Origin: JAGDZR01 sp049115695
Lineage (GTDB): Bacteria > Bacteroidota > Bacteroidia > Cytophagales > Cyclobacteriaceae
Reading direction: 5' to 3'
NCBI GenBank assembly: GCA_049115695.1
Contig: JAGDZR010000006.1
Location: forward strand, 248,001-312,000
Length of the DNA: 64,000 nucleotides
Numbering within the stretch: the first letter of the stretch is position 1; every line of letters begins with the position of its first letter. Of the stretch, positions 9,259-19,007 are shown one piece after another. The notes below the pieces were generated by a model. That model searched no databases. It was not told the DNA's origin and saw only the letters and a program-made list of their open reading frames with translations. A program made the translations under genes and the position numbers.

Positions 9259-9849
9259 TTATCTCTGCTTTTCGAAAGCTTCTATATCGTCCTTTATACT
9301 CACCAGATAGTCGATATCATCATATCCATTGAGTAGACATTCCTTTTTATATCCGTTGATTTCAAAGGAAATTTCTTCACCTGTTGCATCCAAAATCAGT
9401 TTCTGATTAGGAAGGTCTACTGTGAAGGTCGTTGAATTATCCTTTTCTATTAAATCAAAAATCGTCTGTAATTGTTCCGCATTGACCTGAATGGGTAGTA
9501 AACCATTGTTCAATGCATTACCCTTAAAAATATCTGCAAAAAAGCTGGAGATCACTACTTTGAATCCATAATCGTAAATCGACCAGGCAGCATGCTCTCG
9601 ACTCGAGCCACTTCCAAAGTTTTTACCTCCTACCAGAATCTGACCTGAGTATTGACTTTGATTTAAAACAAAGTCCGGAATAGGATTGTTTGATTTGTCA
9701 TATCTCCAGTCGCGGAACAGGTTATCTCCAAATCCCTTCCGTTCTACCGCCTTAAGAAATCTCGCAGGTATGATTTGATCCGTGTCCACATTCTCTATTG
9801 GCAATGGAACAGCTCTACTGGTTATTTTTTCAAATTTATCTATTGGCAT
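9259..9849 (-). CDS. leuD: 3-isopropylmalate dehydratase small subunit
   Basis: This is the swivelling small subunit of isopropylmalate isomerase, which works with LeuC. The 196-residue protein starts with the typical small-subunit opening (ITSRAVPLPIENVDTDQIIPARF) and contains GKNFGSGSSREHAAW, the substrate-loop motif of the aconitase-family swivel domain. The length is normal for LeuD. It lies 12 bases from leuC and 7 bases from the cimA-like gene, in line with one transcript. With LeuC it probably also isomerises citramalate. Confidence 0.97.
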   Translation of the reverse strand: MPIDKFEKITSRAVPLPIENVDTDQIIPARFLKAVERKGFGDNLFRDWRYDKSNNPIPDFVLNQSQYSGQILVGGKNFGSGSSREHAAWSIYDYGFKVVISSFFADIFKGNALNNGLLPIQVNAEQLQTIFDLIEKDNSTTFTVDLPNQKLILDATGEEISFEINGYKKECLLNGYDDIDYLVSIKDDIEAFEKQR

Positions 9850-9861
9850 TTCTGTAATCTC

Positions 9862-11268
9862 TTAGTTTAAAAATTCACGAGGATCAGCTACTTCTCCTTT
9901 TACCGCACAGGCTGCAGCAACTAGTGGACTAGCGAGCAATGTTCTGGCGCCTGGCCCTTGCCTTCCTTCAAAGTTTCTGTTAGATGTCGAAACTGCATAC
10001 TTGCCGGCCGGTATCTTATCATCGTTCATCGCAAGACAAGCTGAGCATCCCGGTTGACGCAGAACGAAACCTGCGCTTTCCAAAATCTCAATCAGTCCTT
10101 CTTCTTTGGCCTGAGCTTCCACTTGCTTTGATCCTGGCACTATCCAGGCGGTCACATTATCTGCTTTTTGCTTACCCTTGATAAAGGTGGCAAATTCACG
10201 TAAATCTTCTATTCGTCCATTGGTACAGCTTCCAACAAACACATAATCTATTTTCTTTCCTTTGATGGCATCACCGCCTGTAAAACCCATGTAGTCTAGT
10301 GACTTTTCAAAAGTTGGGCGTTCAGTAGCATCAACCGCAGCTGCCGCTGGAATGCTCCCTGAAACTTTCATTCCCATTCCTGGATTTGTGCCAAAAGTGA
10401 TCATTGGTTCAATATCATCGGCATCAAAGGTATGTGTAGTATCGAACTGCGCTCCTTCATCTGTTTTCAGTGTTTTCCACTTAGCCAATTGCTCGTCCCA
10501 ATCAGCTCCAGCAGGTGCGAACTCTCTACCCTGGATGTAATCGAATGTTGTCTGATCTGGTGCGATAAGTCCTCCTCTTGCACCACATTCGATACTCATG
10601 TTACAAAGTGTCATTCTACCTTCCATAGACAATGATCGAATGGCAGATCCAGCAAATTCAATGAAATGTCCCGTTCCACCGGAAGTAGTGATTTTTGAAA
10701 TCACGTACAAGGCAATGTCCTTAGCAGTCACGCCTTTCTTCAATTCACCATCTACCTGAATCAACATCTTTTTAGGTTTAGGTTGCATGATACACTGGGT
10801 ACCTAATACCATTTCAACTTCACTGGTACCTATCCCAAATGCAACAGCTCCAAAAGCCCCATGCGTAGAGGTATGACTATCTCCGCACACGATTGTCATG
10901 CCTGGTCTGGTTAGTCCCAGCTCAGGTCCAATCACGTGAACGATTCCCTGCCATTTGTGTAGCAATCCATACACATCAATATCATGCTTTTCGCAATTGC
11001 TCATCAGTTTTTCTACCTGATTTTTTGATAGCTCATCTTTGATGCTCAAGTGCTGATCAATAGTCGGAATATTGTGATCAGGAGTAGCTGTCGTTAGTTT
11101 AGGCCTGGCTACTTTCATTCCTCTATTTTCAAGTCCAAGAAAAGCTACCGGGCTGGTAACCTCATGGATAAATTGTCTGTCGATGTACAGAACATTCGGA
11201 CCATCATTGATGGCCTTTACAACGTGCGCATCCCACACTTTGTCGAATAAGGTACTTGGTTGACTCAT
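9862..11268 (-). CDS. leuC: 3-isopropylmalate dehydratase large subunit
   Basis: This is the catalytic [4Fe-4S] subunit of isopropylmalate isomerase. The 468-residue protein has the TLFDKVWDAHVV opening, VCGDSHTSTHGAFGA, and the three cluster cysteines: one in FVGSCTNGR (about residue 350) and two in PGCSACLAM (about 408-411). The length is that of bacterial LeuC. It lies 23 bases after leuA and 12 bases before leuD. It should serve leucine synthesis and, if the neighbouring enzyme makes citramalate, isoleucine synthesis as well. Confidence 0.97.
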   Translation of the reverse strand: MSQPSTLFDKVWDAHVVKAINDGPNVLYIDRQFIHEVTSPVAFLGLENRGMKVARPKLTTATPDHNIPTIDQHLSIKDELSKNQVEKLMSNCEKHDIDVYGLLHKWQGIVHVIGPELGLTRPGMTIVCGDSHTSTHGAFGAVAFGIGTSEVEMVLGTQCIMQPKPKKMLIQVDGELKKGVTAKDIALYVISKITTSGGTGHFIEFAGSAIRSLSMEGRMTLCNMSIECGARGGLIAPDQTTFDYIQGREFAPAGADWDEQLAKWKTLKTDEGAQFDTTHTFDADDIEPMITFGTNPGMGMKVSGSIPAAAAVDATERPTFEKSLDYMGFTGGDAIKGKKIDYVFVGSCTNGRIEDLREFATFIKGKQKADNVTAWIVPGSKQVEAQAKEEGLIEILESAGFVLRQPGCSACLAMNDDKIPAGKYAVSTSNRNFEGRQGPGARTLLASPLVAAACAVKGEVADPREFLN

Positions 11269-11291
11269 TTGTCGTATTTAGTAATAATCTT

Positions 11292-12833
11292 TTATGCTTC
11301 TACTTCTTGTTCTTCTTTTGTGACCTGAACGGTGGCAGGTTCCATTTTGTTGGCTGCTTCCAGATATGCTTCGACAGCCGATGTAATCAGATCCACATGT
11401 GAGGCAAAACCATGATAGATTTTGCCTTTGGCATTTTTCAACTGTACATGTACTTTGCCGACTGACTCGCTCGTTTTCGAAAATGCCTGAATTAAGATCT
11501 CGTCTATATAAGCATCTCTATTGAGTATTTTCTTCACTGCCTTAAGCGCAGCATCCATACCCCCAACTCCTGACTGAGACGCCTCAAATTTTTCACCTCC
11601 AATATCTAACCTGACAGTTGCCACAGGGATCATATTGGTTCCGGTGATTACCTGAACATGATCCAACTTCGCGTGAATCTTCATTTTATTGACCTTACCC
11701 ATCAAGCCTTCCAGGTCCTCATCAGCAATGTCTTTTTTGGTATCCGCCAATTCAAGGAAGCTGTCATATACTTTGTCAACTTCCTCCTTAGACAAGGTAT
11801 ACCCCAACACATCTAATCTATGCTTGAGCGCTGCTCGACCACTTCGTGCAGTCAATACAATCGAAGACTCATGCATGCCTACTTCAACAGGGTCAATGAT
11901 CTCGTAGTTCTCTCTCAGTTTTAATACGCCATCCTGATGAATTCCTGATGAGTGTGCAAATGCATTTCGACCTACAATGGCTTTATTGGGTTGTACGGGC
12001 ATATTCATCAAATTGCTCACTAACCTGCTGGTCTCATAAATTTTCGGTGTATTGATGTTCGTCTCAATACCAAAATCCTTGTGAGATTTGAACGTCATGA
12101 CAACCTCCTCTAATGAAGTGTTGCCTGCCCGTTCGCCAATACCATTCATGGTTACCTCAACTTGTCTTGCACCATTCAAGACCCCTGTTACAGAGTTAGC
12201 GGTTGCCATTCCCAGGTCATTGTGACAATGTGTTGAGATGATTGCTTTCTCTATTCCTTTGACGTTTTCTTTTAGGTACTTGATTTTTTCTCCATACATC
12301 TCTGGCAGGCAGTAGCCAGTCGTATCTGGAATATTCAGTACAGTTGCTCCAGCAGCAATCACTGCTTCGCAAATTCTAGCCAAGTACTCATTGCTCGTTC
12401 TTCCGGCATCCTCGGCATAGAATTCAACATCCTCCACATACTTCTTGGCGTACTTTACAGCATGTACTGCTCTTTCGAGCACTTTATCCTCCGTACTCAT
12501 CAGCTTGTGATGTACATGCAGATAACTGGTTCCAATGCCTGTATGGATTCGTTTTCTTTTTGCATATTTCAGCGATTCGGCGGCAACATCAATGTCTTTT
12601 TCTACGGCCCGAGTTAGTGCACAAATAGTCGGCCATGTTACGGCCTTAGATAACTCCTGAACTGATTGAAAATCACCAGGACTCGAAATAGGAAATCCTG
12701 CTTCAATAATATCAACTCCTAGCTCCTCCAATGCTCGGGCAACCTCGATTTTTTCAGGGGTATTCAATTTGCAACCGGGAACCTGCTCCCCATCACGCAA
12801 TGTGGTATCGAAAATGTAAAGTTTATCTGCCAT
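11292..12833 (-). CDS. leuA: 2-isopropylmalate synthase
   Basis: It condenses 2-ketoisovalerate with acetyl-CoA, the committed step of leucine synthesis. The 513-residue protein has FDTTLRDGEQVPG (8-20), the metal-binding STHCHNDLGMATANS and NGIGERAGN motifs, and a C-terminal regulatory domain with the GVGGMDAALKAV loop that binds leucine in this family. The substrate-pocket segment SYLHVHHKL differs from the matching VNVYLEDW of the cimA-like paralogue, which supports different substrates for the two. Upstream, a repeat-rich 114-base gap separates it from ilvC. Confidence 0.95.
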   Translation of the reverse strand: MADKLYIFDTTLRDGEQVPGCKLNTPEKIEVARALEELGVDIIEAGFPISSPGDFQSVQELSKAVTWPTICALTRAVEKDIDVAAESLKYAKRKRIHTGIGTSYLHVHHKLMSTEDKVLERAVHAVKYAKKYVEDVEFYAEDAGRTSNEYLARICEAVIAAGATVLNIPDTTGYCLPEMYGEKIKYLKENVKGIEKAIISTHCHNDLGMATANSVTGVLNGARQVEVTMNGIGERAGNTSLEEVVMTFKSHKDFGIETNINTPKIYETSRLVSNLMNMPVQPNKAIVGRNAFAHSSGIHQDGVLKLRENYEIIDPVEVGMHESSIVLTARSGRAALKHRLDVLGYTLSKEEVDKVYDSFLELADTKKDIADEDLEGLMGKVNKMKIHAKLDHVQVITGTNMIPVATVRLDIGGEKFEASQSGVGGMDAALKAVKKILNRDAYIDEILIQAFSKTSESVGKVHVQLKNAKGKIYHGFASHVDLITSAVEAYLEAANKMEPATVQVTKEEQEVEA

Positions 12834-12840
12834 TTGTTTG

Positions 12841-12947
12841 AGTATTAAGTATTAAGTACCAAGTACAAAGTATTGATTACAAGGCATTAAGAACTAAGTA
12901 CCAAGTACAAGAAAGTCTTAATACCTGGTACTTAATTCTTACTACTT
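12841..12947. repeat. AAGTACCAAGTA repeat cluster with a long inverted repeat
   Basis: The leuA-ilvC gap is built from AAGTA-type units. The 16-mer TAAGTACCAAGTACAA occurs twice, exactly, at 12853-12868 and 12895-12910, and a third related copy lies inverted at 12922-12941. The second and third copies form a stem of about 20 base pairs (12888-12907 with 12922-12941, two wobble or mismatch positions) around a 14-base loop. There is no long U-tract on the minus strand. It could be a dispersed repeat element or an RNA processing or stability hairpin inside the operon. I cannot tell how often it occurs elsewhere in the genome. Confidence 0.7.
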
Positions 12948-13994
12948 TTAGTCGTTATTCTCAGGTCTTAATTTGCGAACCGCTTTACCAGCACGCCACA
13001 TTTCTGACTCTTCAAGTTCCTTCAACTCCGCCTCAAGCTTCACTCTGTAATCGGACTGTGAGTTAGCATCAATAGATTTTTGCGCTTCTTCACCGTCAAT
13101 AACTGACTTGTAAAGCTTTTCGAATACTGGCTTTGTTGCTTCGTAAAATGGTCCCATCCAATCCAAAGCACCTCTTTGTGCTGTTGTTGAACAGTTGGCA
13201 TACATCCAATCCATGCCATTTTCAGCAATCAATGGATAAAGTGACTGAGTTGCCTCCTCTACTGTCTCATTAAATGCTTCAGATGGAGAGTGACCGTTTG
13301 CTCTCAATACTTCATACTGAGCTCTGAACAATCCCTGAATTGCGCCCATCAATGTTCCTCTTTCTCCTGTCAAATCAGAAGACACTTCTTTGTAGAAGTC
13401 AGTTTCGAACAAATAACCAGAACCAACACCAATTCCTAAGGCTATGGCCTTATTGCGTGCATTTCCTGTAGCGTCCTGATGAACTGCAAAACTTGAGTTC
13501 AAACCTTTCCCCTCCAAAAACAATCTTCTTAGTGAAGTTCCAGATCCTTTAGGTGCAACCAATATGACATCTACATCTGCTGGCGGTATAATACCTGTCT
13601 TTTCTTTATAAGTAACGCCAAAACCATGTGAAAAATAAAGCGTTTTACCGGCTGATAAGTGTTTTTTGATTGTTGGCCAAACAGTAATCTGACCAGCATC
13701 AGAAAGCAAGAATTGGATTACAGTAGCTTTTTCGCAAGCCTCTTCAATTTCGAAAAGATCTTTTCCAGGCACCCATCCATCAGCAACAGCTTTATCCCAG
13801 GTTCCTCCTTTTCTTTGACCTACTATTACATTGAATCCATTGTCTTTTAGGTTCAGTGCCTGACCAGGCCCCTGAACACCATAACCGATTACGGCGATGG
13901 TTTCATCCTTCATTTCTTCACGTGCTTTCTCTAAAGGGAACTCCTCACGGGTTACTACCTCTTCCTCTACACCGCCAAAATTGATTTTTGCCAT
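12948..13994 (-). CDS. ilvC: Ketol-acid reductoisomerase (NADP+)
   Basis: It isomerises and reduces acetolactate and acetohydroxybutyrate, a shared step of valine, leucine and isoleucine synthesis. The 348-residue protein has the dinucleotide-binding GYGVQGPGQA (37-46), followed by VIVGQRKGGTW, whose basic residues suit NADPH. Further on come the SHGFGV and PKGSG segments and the metal-binding acidic residues of the knotted C-terminal domain (SDLTGERGTLMGAIQG). The size fits class I KARI of Bacteroidota. It lies 18 bases after ilvN. Confidence 0.97.
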   Translation of the reverse strand: MAKINFGGVEEEVVTREEFPLEKAREEMKDETIAVIGYGVQGPGQALNLKDNGFNVIVGQRKGGTWDKAVADGWVPGKDLFEIEEACEKATVIQFLLSDAGQITVWPTIKKHLSAGKTLYFSHGFGVTYKEKTGIIPPADVDVILVAPKGSGTSLRRLFLEGKGLNSSFAVHQDATGNARNKAIALGIGVGSGYLFETDFYKEVSSDLTGERGTLMGAIQGLFRAQYEVLRANGHSPSEAFNETVEEATQSLYPLIAENGMDWMYANCSTTAQRGALDWMGPFYEATKPVFEKLYKSVIDGEEAQKSIDANSQSDYRVKLEAELKELEESEMWRAGKAVRKLRPENND

Positions 13995-14012
13995 TTTTCT
14001 CTCTGTTAAAAA

Positions 14013-14606
14013 TTAAAAGTCTTTTATGCTTAATTGATTTGATTTTGATGTTTCAAGCTCCTTGATATACGCTTCTGTCTTACGCTTTGACTTGGAAATG
14101 GACACTCTGCCAGATCTTACGAATTCCAACAGGCCATGCGGCTCGAGTTTTTCATATAAGTCATGTGTTTCATATCGATGACCTGTTTTCTCGATCACGA
14201 TGTAATCCTCTTCAATTACCAGAATGCGTGCCCCGTTATTTCTAACCAATGTTTCAATGGTATTGCCATTTAGAAAAACCTTGGTTGGAACCTTGTACAA
14301 CGCAATTTCCTGATAGTGAATTTCATTTTCCTCGTACACAAATGCTCCCAGAACGTCTATCAACTTTCTTATTTGCTTTACGACCTTATCAACCAACTCA
14401 CGTGTAGTGGTCAGCGTGATAGTAAATCTACTTACCCCCTTCACTTCCGTTGGACTGACATTCAAACTTGTAATGTTCAGCTTTCTCCTTGTGAAAATGA
14501 TCGAAATATGATTGAGGAGACCAGCTTTATCTTCCGTTAAAACTGACATGGTAAACTCGCGTTCTACCTTTTCCGAATTATCCTTGTTATATATATTGGA
14601 AGCCAT
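14013..14606 (-). CDS. ilvN: Acetolactate synthase small (regulatory) subunit
   Basis: This is the regulatory subunit of acetohydroxyacid synthase. The 197-residue protein has an N-terminal ACT domain (about 17-92: FTMSVLTEDKAGLLNHISIIFTRRKLNITSLN) that binds valine in this family, and a C-terminal domain with the VEKTGHRYETHDLYEKLEPHGLLEFVRSGR stretch typical of IlvN/IlvH. It is 2 bases downstream of ilvB, as expected for subunits made in equal amounts. The C-terminal 25 residues are charged and probably flexible. Confidence 0.94.
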   Translation of the reverse strand: MASNIYNKDNSEKVEREFTMSVLTEDKAGLLNHISIIFTRRKLNITSLNVSPTEVKGVSRFTITLTTTRELVDKVVKQIRKLIDVLGAFVYEENEIHYQEIALYKVPTKVFLNGNTIETLVRNNGARILVIEEDYIVIEKTGHRYETHDLYEKLEPHGLLEFVRSGRVSISKSKRKTEAYIKELETSKSNQLSIKDF

Positions 14607-14608
14607 GT

Positions 14609-16342
14609 TTATGAAAGTCTAATATTTGAAACTGATTCTCCCGATGGCACCATAGGAAACACATTTCCTTCCTTCTCCACAACAACCTCAAGCAATGCCG
14701 GGCCATCGATCTCCAACCAACGGTTGATCGCAGTTGCCAATTCGGCCCTCTCTGTCACTTTACTTGCCGGAATACTATACCCCTCAGCTATTTTCTGAAA
14801 GTCAGGGTTGTGCAATTCGGTAAAAGAATATCTACGCTCATGAAACAGTTGTTGCCATTGGCGCACCATTCCCAAAAAATTGTTATTCAGGATCAAGATC
14901 TTCACACCAATGTTGGACTGAGAAATCGTTCCAAGTTCCTGAATGGTCATCTGGAATCCACCATCTCCGATTACCGCAATCACCTGCCGTTCCTCATTAC
15001 CTTTTTTGGCTCCCATTGCAGCCGGTAATGCAAATCCCATAGTCCCTAATCCGCCCGAAGTAATGTTACTTTTCGTATCGACAAATTCGTAATAGCGACT
15101 TGCAATCATTTGATGCTGTCCAACGTCTGTTACAATCACAGACTTACCTTCAGTTACTTCAGAGATTATTCGAATCACTTCTCCCATGCGAATCTGGTCT
15201 CCCTGAGGATAGAGCTCCTCCTGAATGACCTGCTCCTTTTCAGTCTGATCGCATGCTCTAAATTCTGCCAGCCAATCTTCGTGACTTGCATCGTTTATGA
15301 GTGGCATTAATGCCAATAACGCCTGTTTCGCATCCGCATTAATGGCTACATCAGTTTTTACATTCTTATCGATCTCAGCTGGATCAATCTCAATGTGAAT
15401 CACTTTGGCCTGCGTTGCGTAACGCTTCAGGTCGCCCGTTACCCGATCATCAAATCGCATGCCGATGGCAATGAGCACATCACATTCATTAGTCTTGACG
15501 TTCGGTCCGTAATTCCCGTGCATACCCAACATACCCGCATAAAGTCTATGGTCTGTTGGTACGGCGGACAAGCCCAGCAAAGTCGACCCCATTGGGATGT
15601 CTGCTTTCTCAGCGAATTCGATCAATTCCTTTTCAGCCTCTGAAAGAATTACACCTTGTCCTACTAACAAAAAAGGTTTCTTAGCTGCATTGATCAAAGC
15701 TGCTGCCTCATTCACCCGTGTTTCATTAAGCGCCGGATAAGGTTGATAGCTTCGAATGCGTGTGCATTTTTTATAGCTATATTCAAAAGAAGCGAACTGT
15801 GCATCTTTCGTAATATCAATTAATACAGGTCCGGGACGCCCACTATTGGCAATGTAAAACCCTCGGGCAATTGCCTCGGGAATTTCTTCAGCGCGTGTTA
15901 CTTGATAATTCCACTTCGTAACCGGCATTGAGATACCGACGACATCAGTTTCCTGAAAAGCATCAGTACCCAACAAGTGTGATGGAACCTGTCCGGTAAT
16001 GCAGACCAAAGGGGTGCTGTCAATCTGAGCATCTGCTATCCCTGTAATCAGGTTAGTAGCTCCAGGCCCGGATGTGGCGAAACAGACACCTGTTCGACCG
16101 GAGACGCGAGCAAAACCCTGAGCTGCATGCGCTGCTCCTTGCTCATGACGTGTAAGAATGTGATTGAGCTTATCACCATACTTGTAAAGCTCATCGTAAA
16201 TCGGCATAATTGCTCCGCCCGGATATCCAAAGATGGTATCCACGCCTTCTTCGAGCAAACACATCAACAATGCTTCCGATCCGGTAACTGTTTTGGTTGC
16301 CTCCATTGGTTTATTCTCGACAGTTAAAACTGACATATTCAT
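14609..16342 (-). CDS. ilvB: Acetolactate synthase large (catalytic) subunit
   Basis: A thiamine-diphosphate and FAD enzyme that condenses two pyruvates, or pyruvate with 2-ketobutyrate. The 577-residue protein contains the cofactor-activating glutamate in RHEQGAAHAAQGFAR (E67), the FAD-domain segment in the middle, and the ThDP/Mg motif GDGGFQMTIQELGT...NNNFLGMVRQWQ near residue 450-490. The start has two close Met codons (MNMSVL). It lies 3 bases from ilvD and 2 from ilvN. It uses 2-ketobutyrate from the inferred citramalate route for isoleucine and pyruvate for valine and leucine. Confidence 0.97.
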   Translation of the reverse strand: MNMSVLTVENKPMEATKTVTGSEALLMCLLEEGVDTIFGYPGGAIMPIYDELYKYGDKLNHILTRHEQGAAHAAQGFARVSGRTGVCFATSGPGATNLITGIADAQIDSTPLVCITGQVPSHLLGTDAFQETDVVGISMPVTKWNYQVTRAEEIPEAIARGFYIANSGRPGPVLIDITKDAQFASFEYSYKKCTRIRSYQPYPALNETRVNEAAALINAAKKPFLLVGQGVILSEAEKELIEFAEKADIPMGSTLLGLSAVPTDHRLYAGMLGMHGNYGPNVKTNECDVLIAIGMRFDDRVTGDLKRYATQAKVIHIEIDPAEIDKNVKTDVAINADAKQALLALMPLINDASHEDWLAEFRACDQTEKEQVIQEELYPQGDQIRMGEVIRIISEVTEGKSVIVTDVGQHQMIASRYYEFVDTKSNITSGGLGTMGFALPAAMGAKKGNEERQVIAVIGDGGFQMTIQELGTISQSNIGVKILILNNNFLGMVRQWQQLFHERRYSFTELHNPDFQKIAEGYSIPASKVTERAELATAINRWLEIDGPALLEVVVEKEGNVFPMVPSGESVSNIRLS

Positions 16343-16345
16343 CTT

Positions 16346-18022
16346 TCATTCGTCTGTAACGCACCCTTCAGATGCGGTTGAAACTGAGTTAATGTATTTC
16401 TTTAGTATTCCTTTGGTTGCTCTGTAAGGAGGTTGCACCCACTTAGCTCTGCGAGCAGCAATTTCTTCATCTGAAAGCTTGACGCTAATGGTGTTATTGG
16501 CTGCATCTATAGCAATGATGTCACCGTTTTCTATTAGTCCAATAGGGCCTCCCTCCTGTGCTTCTGGTGTGATATGTCCTACGACAAATCCGTGTGATCC
16601 ACCTGAAAAACGGCCGTCTGTTATCAAGGCAACATCCTTACCCAAACCAGCACCCATTACGGCTCCTGTTGGTTTGAGCATTTCCGGCATTCCAGGTCCT
16701 CCTTTTGGTCCGGAGTAGCGGATGACAATTACCTCACCTTTCTGAACTTCATCTCCAATCCCTCGAATCGCTTCAAACTCGTCATTATAAATTCTAGCAG
16801 GTCCTTCAAAGTACTCGCCTTCTTTGCCAGTAATTTTAGCTACTGCTCCTTCTGGTGCCAGATTGCCATATAGAATCTGCAAATGACCCGTTTTCTTAAT
16901 CGGTTTTTCGACAGGATAAATGATGTCCTGACCCTCTTTTAAGTCCGGAGCTGTCTCCAGATTTTCGGCTAACGACTTTCCGGTAACAGTCAGACAATCG
17001 CCATGCAGGTATCCTTGCTTTAACAGGCTCTTCATCACAGCAGGTACTCCTCCAATATAATGAAGGTCCTCCATCAGATATTTGCCAGATGGTTTCAAGT
17101 CTGCTATAAATGGTGTTTCATCACTTATTCTTTGAAAATCATCCAATCCCAATTTGACGTCCACTGATTTAGCCATTGCGATCATGTGCAAGGCTGCATT
17201 GGTAGACCCACCCAGGATCATGATCAGCCTCAGTGCATTCTCAAAAGCTTTAGGTGTCATGATATCGGATGGTCGAATATCTTCTGTCAGTAAGTGACGG
17301 ATAGCTTTCCCAGTCCGGGCTGTTTCTTGTTTCTTGTCTTCACTTTCAGCGGGATTTGATGAGCTGGTGGGCAAGGACATACCTAGTGCCTCGATCGCTG
17401 AAGCCATTGTATTCGCCGTGTACATGCCACCACAAGCTCCAGGTCCGGGAATAGAGTTTTTGATGATCCCCTGATAATCCTCTTCAGTAATATTTTGCTG
17501 TAACTTTTGACCATATGCCTCAAATGCCGAAACGATATTAAGGTCTTCTCCTTTCCACTTACCCGGCTTCACAGTTCCTCCGTATACCATGAACCCTGGT
17601 CGATTCAAACGCCCCAATGCCATGATGGAACCAGGCATATTCTTATCACAACCCACTACTGGGATCACTGCGTCATAAAACTGTGCCTGCATCACGGTTT
17701 CAATAGAATCAGCGATGATATCTCTGGAGATCAGTGAATATTTCATTCCGGTAGTTCCATTAGAAATACCATCACTCACACCAATCGTATGGAAAATCAA
17801 TCCGACCAAATCAGCATCCACCACACTCTTCTTTACCATGTGGGAAAGAATATTAAGGTGCATGTTGCATGGATTTCCTTCAAACCCAGTACTCACAATA
17901 CCTACCTGCGCTTTGGCAAAATCCTCGTCCTTCAAACCAGCAGCATACAGCTGTGCCAACGAACCGGCCTGACTGGGATCTTGTGTGATTACTTTGGAAT
18001 ACTTATTTAACTCTTTGCTCAT
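16346..18022 (-). CDS. ilvD: Dihydroxy-acid dehydratase
   Basis: This iron-sulfur enzyme dehydrates dihydroxyisovalerate and its isoleucine counterpart. The 558-residue protein carries the three cluster cysteines at C52 (EGNPCNMHL), C125 (VGCDKNMPG) and C197 (GPGACGGMYTANTM). The C-terminal KPTGAVMGAGLGKDVALITDGRFSGG segment is also characteristic. This cysteine pattern belongs to the IlvD/Edd family, and the surrounding operon decides for IlvD. It lies 6 bases from ilvE and 3 from ilvB. Confidence 0.97.
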   Translation of the reverse strand: MSKELNKYSKVITQDPSQAGSLAQLYAAGLKDEDFAKAQVGIVSTGFEGNPCNMHLNILSHMVKKSVVDADLVGLIFHTIGVSDGISNGTTGMKYSLISRDIIADSIETVMQAQFYDAVIPVVGCDKNMPGSIMALGRLNRPGFMVYGGTVKPGKWKGEDLNIVSAFEAYGQKLQQNITEEDYQGIIKNSIPGPGACGGMYTANTMASAIEALGMSLPTSSSNPAESEDKKQETARTGKAIRHLLTEDIRPSDIMTPKAFENALRLIMILGGSTNAALHMIAMAKSVDVKLGLDDFQRISDETPFIADLKPSGKYLMEDLHYIGGVPAVMKSLLKQGYLHGDCLTVTGKSLAENLETAPDLKEGQDIIYPVEKPIKKTGHLQILYGNLAPEGAVAKITGKEGEYFEGPARIYNDEFEAIRGIGDEVQKGEVIVIRYSGPKGGPGMPEMLKPTGAVMGAGLGKDVALITDGRFSGGSHGFVVGHITPEAQEGGPIGLIENGDIIAIDAANNTISVKLSDEEIAARRAKWVQPPYRATKGILKKYINSVSTASEGCVTDE

Positions 18023-18028
18023 TTTGAT

Positions 18029-18919
18029 TTATACAATCGTCAATCCTTGAAATTCATTATTAGTAACTAATTGTAAGTACATCATGTACAAACTATGCCC
18101 ATGGGATTCTTCCCAGGTACCTTTCATTTTTTCTCCATTAATGCTATTGATTGGAGTAACCTCTGAGGCTGTACCCGTAAAAAAGGCGTGATCTGCCTGA
18201 TAAACTTCATGCAGTGTAATGTTCTTTTCAATTACCTCAATGCCCCAGTTTCTAGCCAATTCCATGATTGTCCTCCGTGTAATGCCAGGTAGCGCATGTT
18301 TGCTGGTAGGAGTGAACAACACCCCATCCCTTTCATAAAAGAAATTGGAAGCCGGCCCTTCGGCCACATAACCATCTATATCCAACAAAATTGCTTCATG
18401 ATATCCCAGCTTTTTTGCCTGAGATGAAGCCAGTATAGAGTTGGTATAATTACCTACGATTTTACCATTAATGGGCGTTGTTTCGGATGTTGGTTTACGC
18501 TGTTCAGCGACCATTACATCCACTGGATCATGGCCCAAATACTTTTTCCATGGCCAAGCACCCATAAATATATGTGGAGTACCTTCGATGGTCAATTCCA
18601 TATTCGGACCTAAATAGACCAAAGGCCTGATGTAAGCTGTCTGAAGTCCATTCTTTTCTAATAGCTGATAAGCAATGTTTACCAGTTCTTCTGTAGTATA
18701 ACTGAGTTCAATTTTTAGCTTGTCAGCTGCATCTAACAGACGATTAAAATGCGCATGGGCCTTGAAGATATTACAGCCTTCGGCATTTTTATAGGAGCGC
18801 ATTCCATCGAACACCCCATAGCCATAGTGTAAAGTCTGGTTGTATAAGCTGGCAGTAGCCCTCGAGGCATTCACCCACTTTCCATCCAGGAAAACTTTAC
18901 TATCAGAATGAAAGTACAT
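18029..18919 (-). CDS. ilvE: Branched-chain amino acid aminotransferase
   Basis: This PLP enzyme of fold type IV carries out the final transamination to valine, leucine and isoleucine. The 296-residue protein shows the class-IV patterns LHYGYGVFDGMRSY near residue 30, the cofactor lysine in PINGKIVGNYTNSILASSQAKKLGYHEAILLD, and EGPASNFFYERDGV. It is the first structural gene after the attenuator: its ATG is 25 bases beyond the U-tract of the terminator. That leaves little room, and no strong Shine-Dalgarno sequence, before the start. Confidence 0.96.
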   Translation of the reverse strand: MYFHSDSKVFLDGKWVNASRATASLYNQTLHYGYGVFDGMRSYKNAEGCNIFKAHAHFNRLLDAADKLKIELSYTTEELVNIAYQLLEKNGLQTAYIRPLVYLGPNMELTIEGTPHIFMGAWPWKKYLGHDPVDVMVAEQRKPTSETTPINGKIVGNYTNSILASSQAKKLGYHEAILLDIDGYVAEGPASNFFYERDGVLFTPTSKHALPGITRRTIMELARNWGIEVIEKNITLHEVYQADHAFFTGTASEVTPINSINGEKMKGTWEESHGHSLYMMYLQLVTNNEFQGLTIV

Positions 18920-18944
18920 AGCTCCTATATTATTTATCAGTTAC

Positions 18945-18976
18945 AAAAAAACGCCATCCTGTTGGGGAATGGCGTT
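18945..18976 (-). terminator. Attenuator terminator hairpin
   Basis: In the RNA the arms AACGCCAUUC (18976-18967) and GGAUGGCGUU (18959-18950) form a 10-pair stem, including one U-G pair, with a 7-base loop (CCCAACA), followed by a run of seven U. This is a strong intrinsic terminator lying between the leader peptide and ilvE, so it must be read through for any operon expression from the upstream promoter. Confidence 0.93.
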
Positions 18977-19007
18977 TATCTAATATCATTTATGAATTAC
19001 ACCATCC

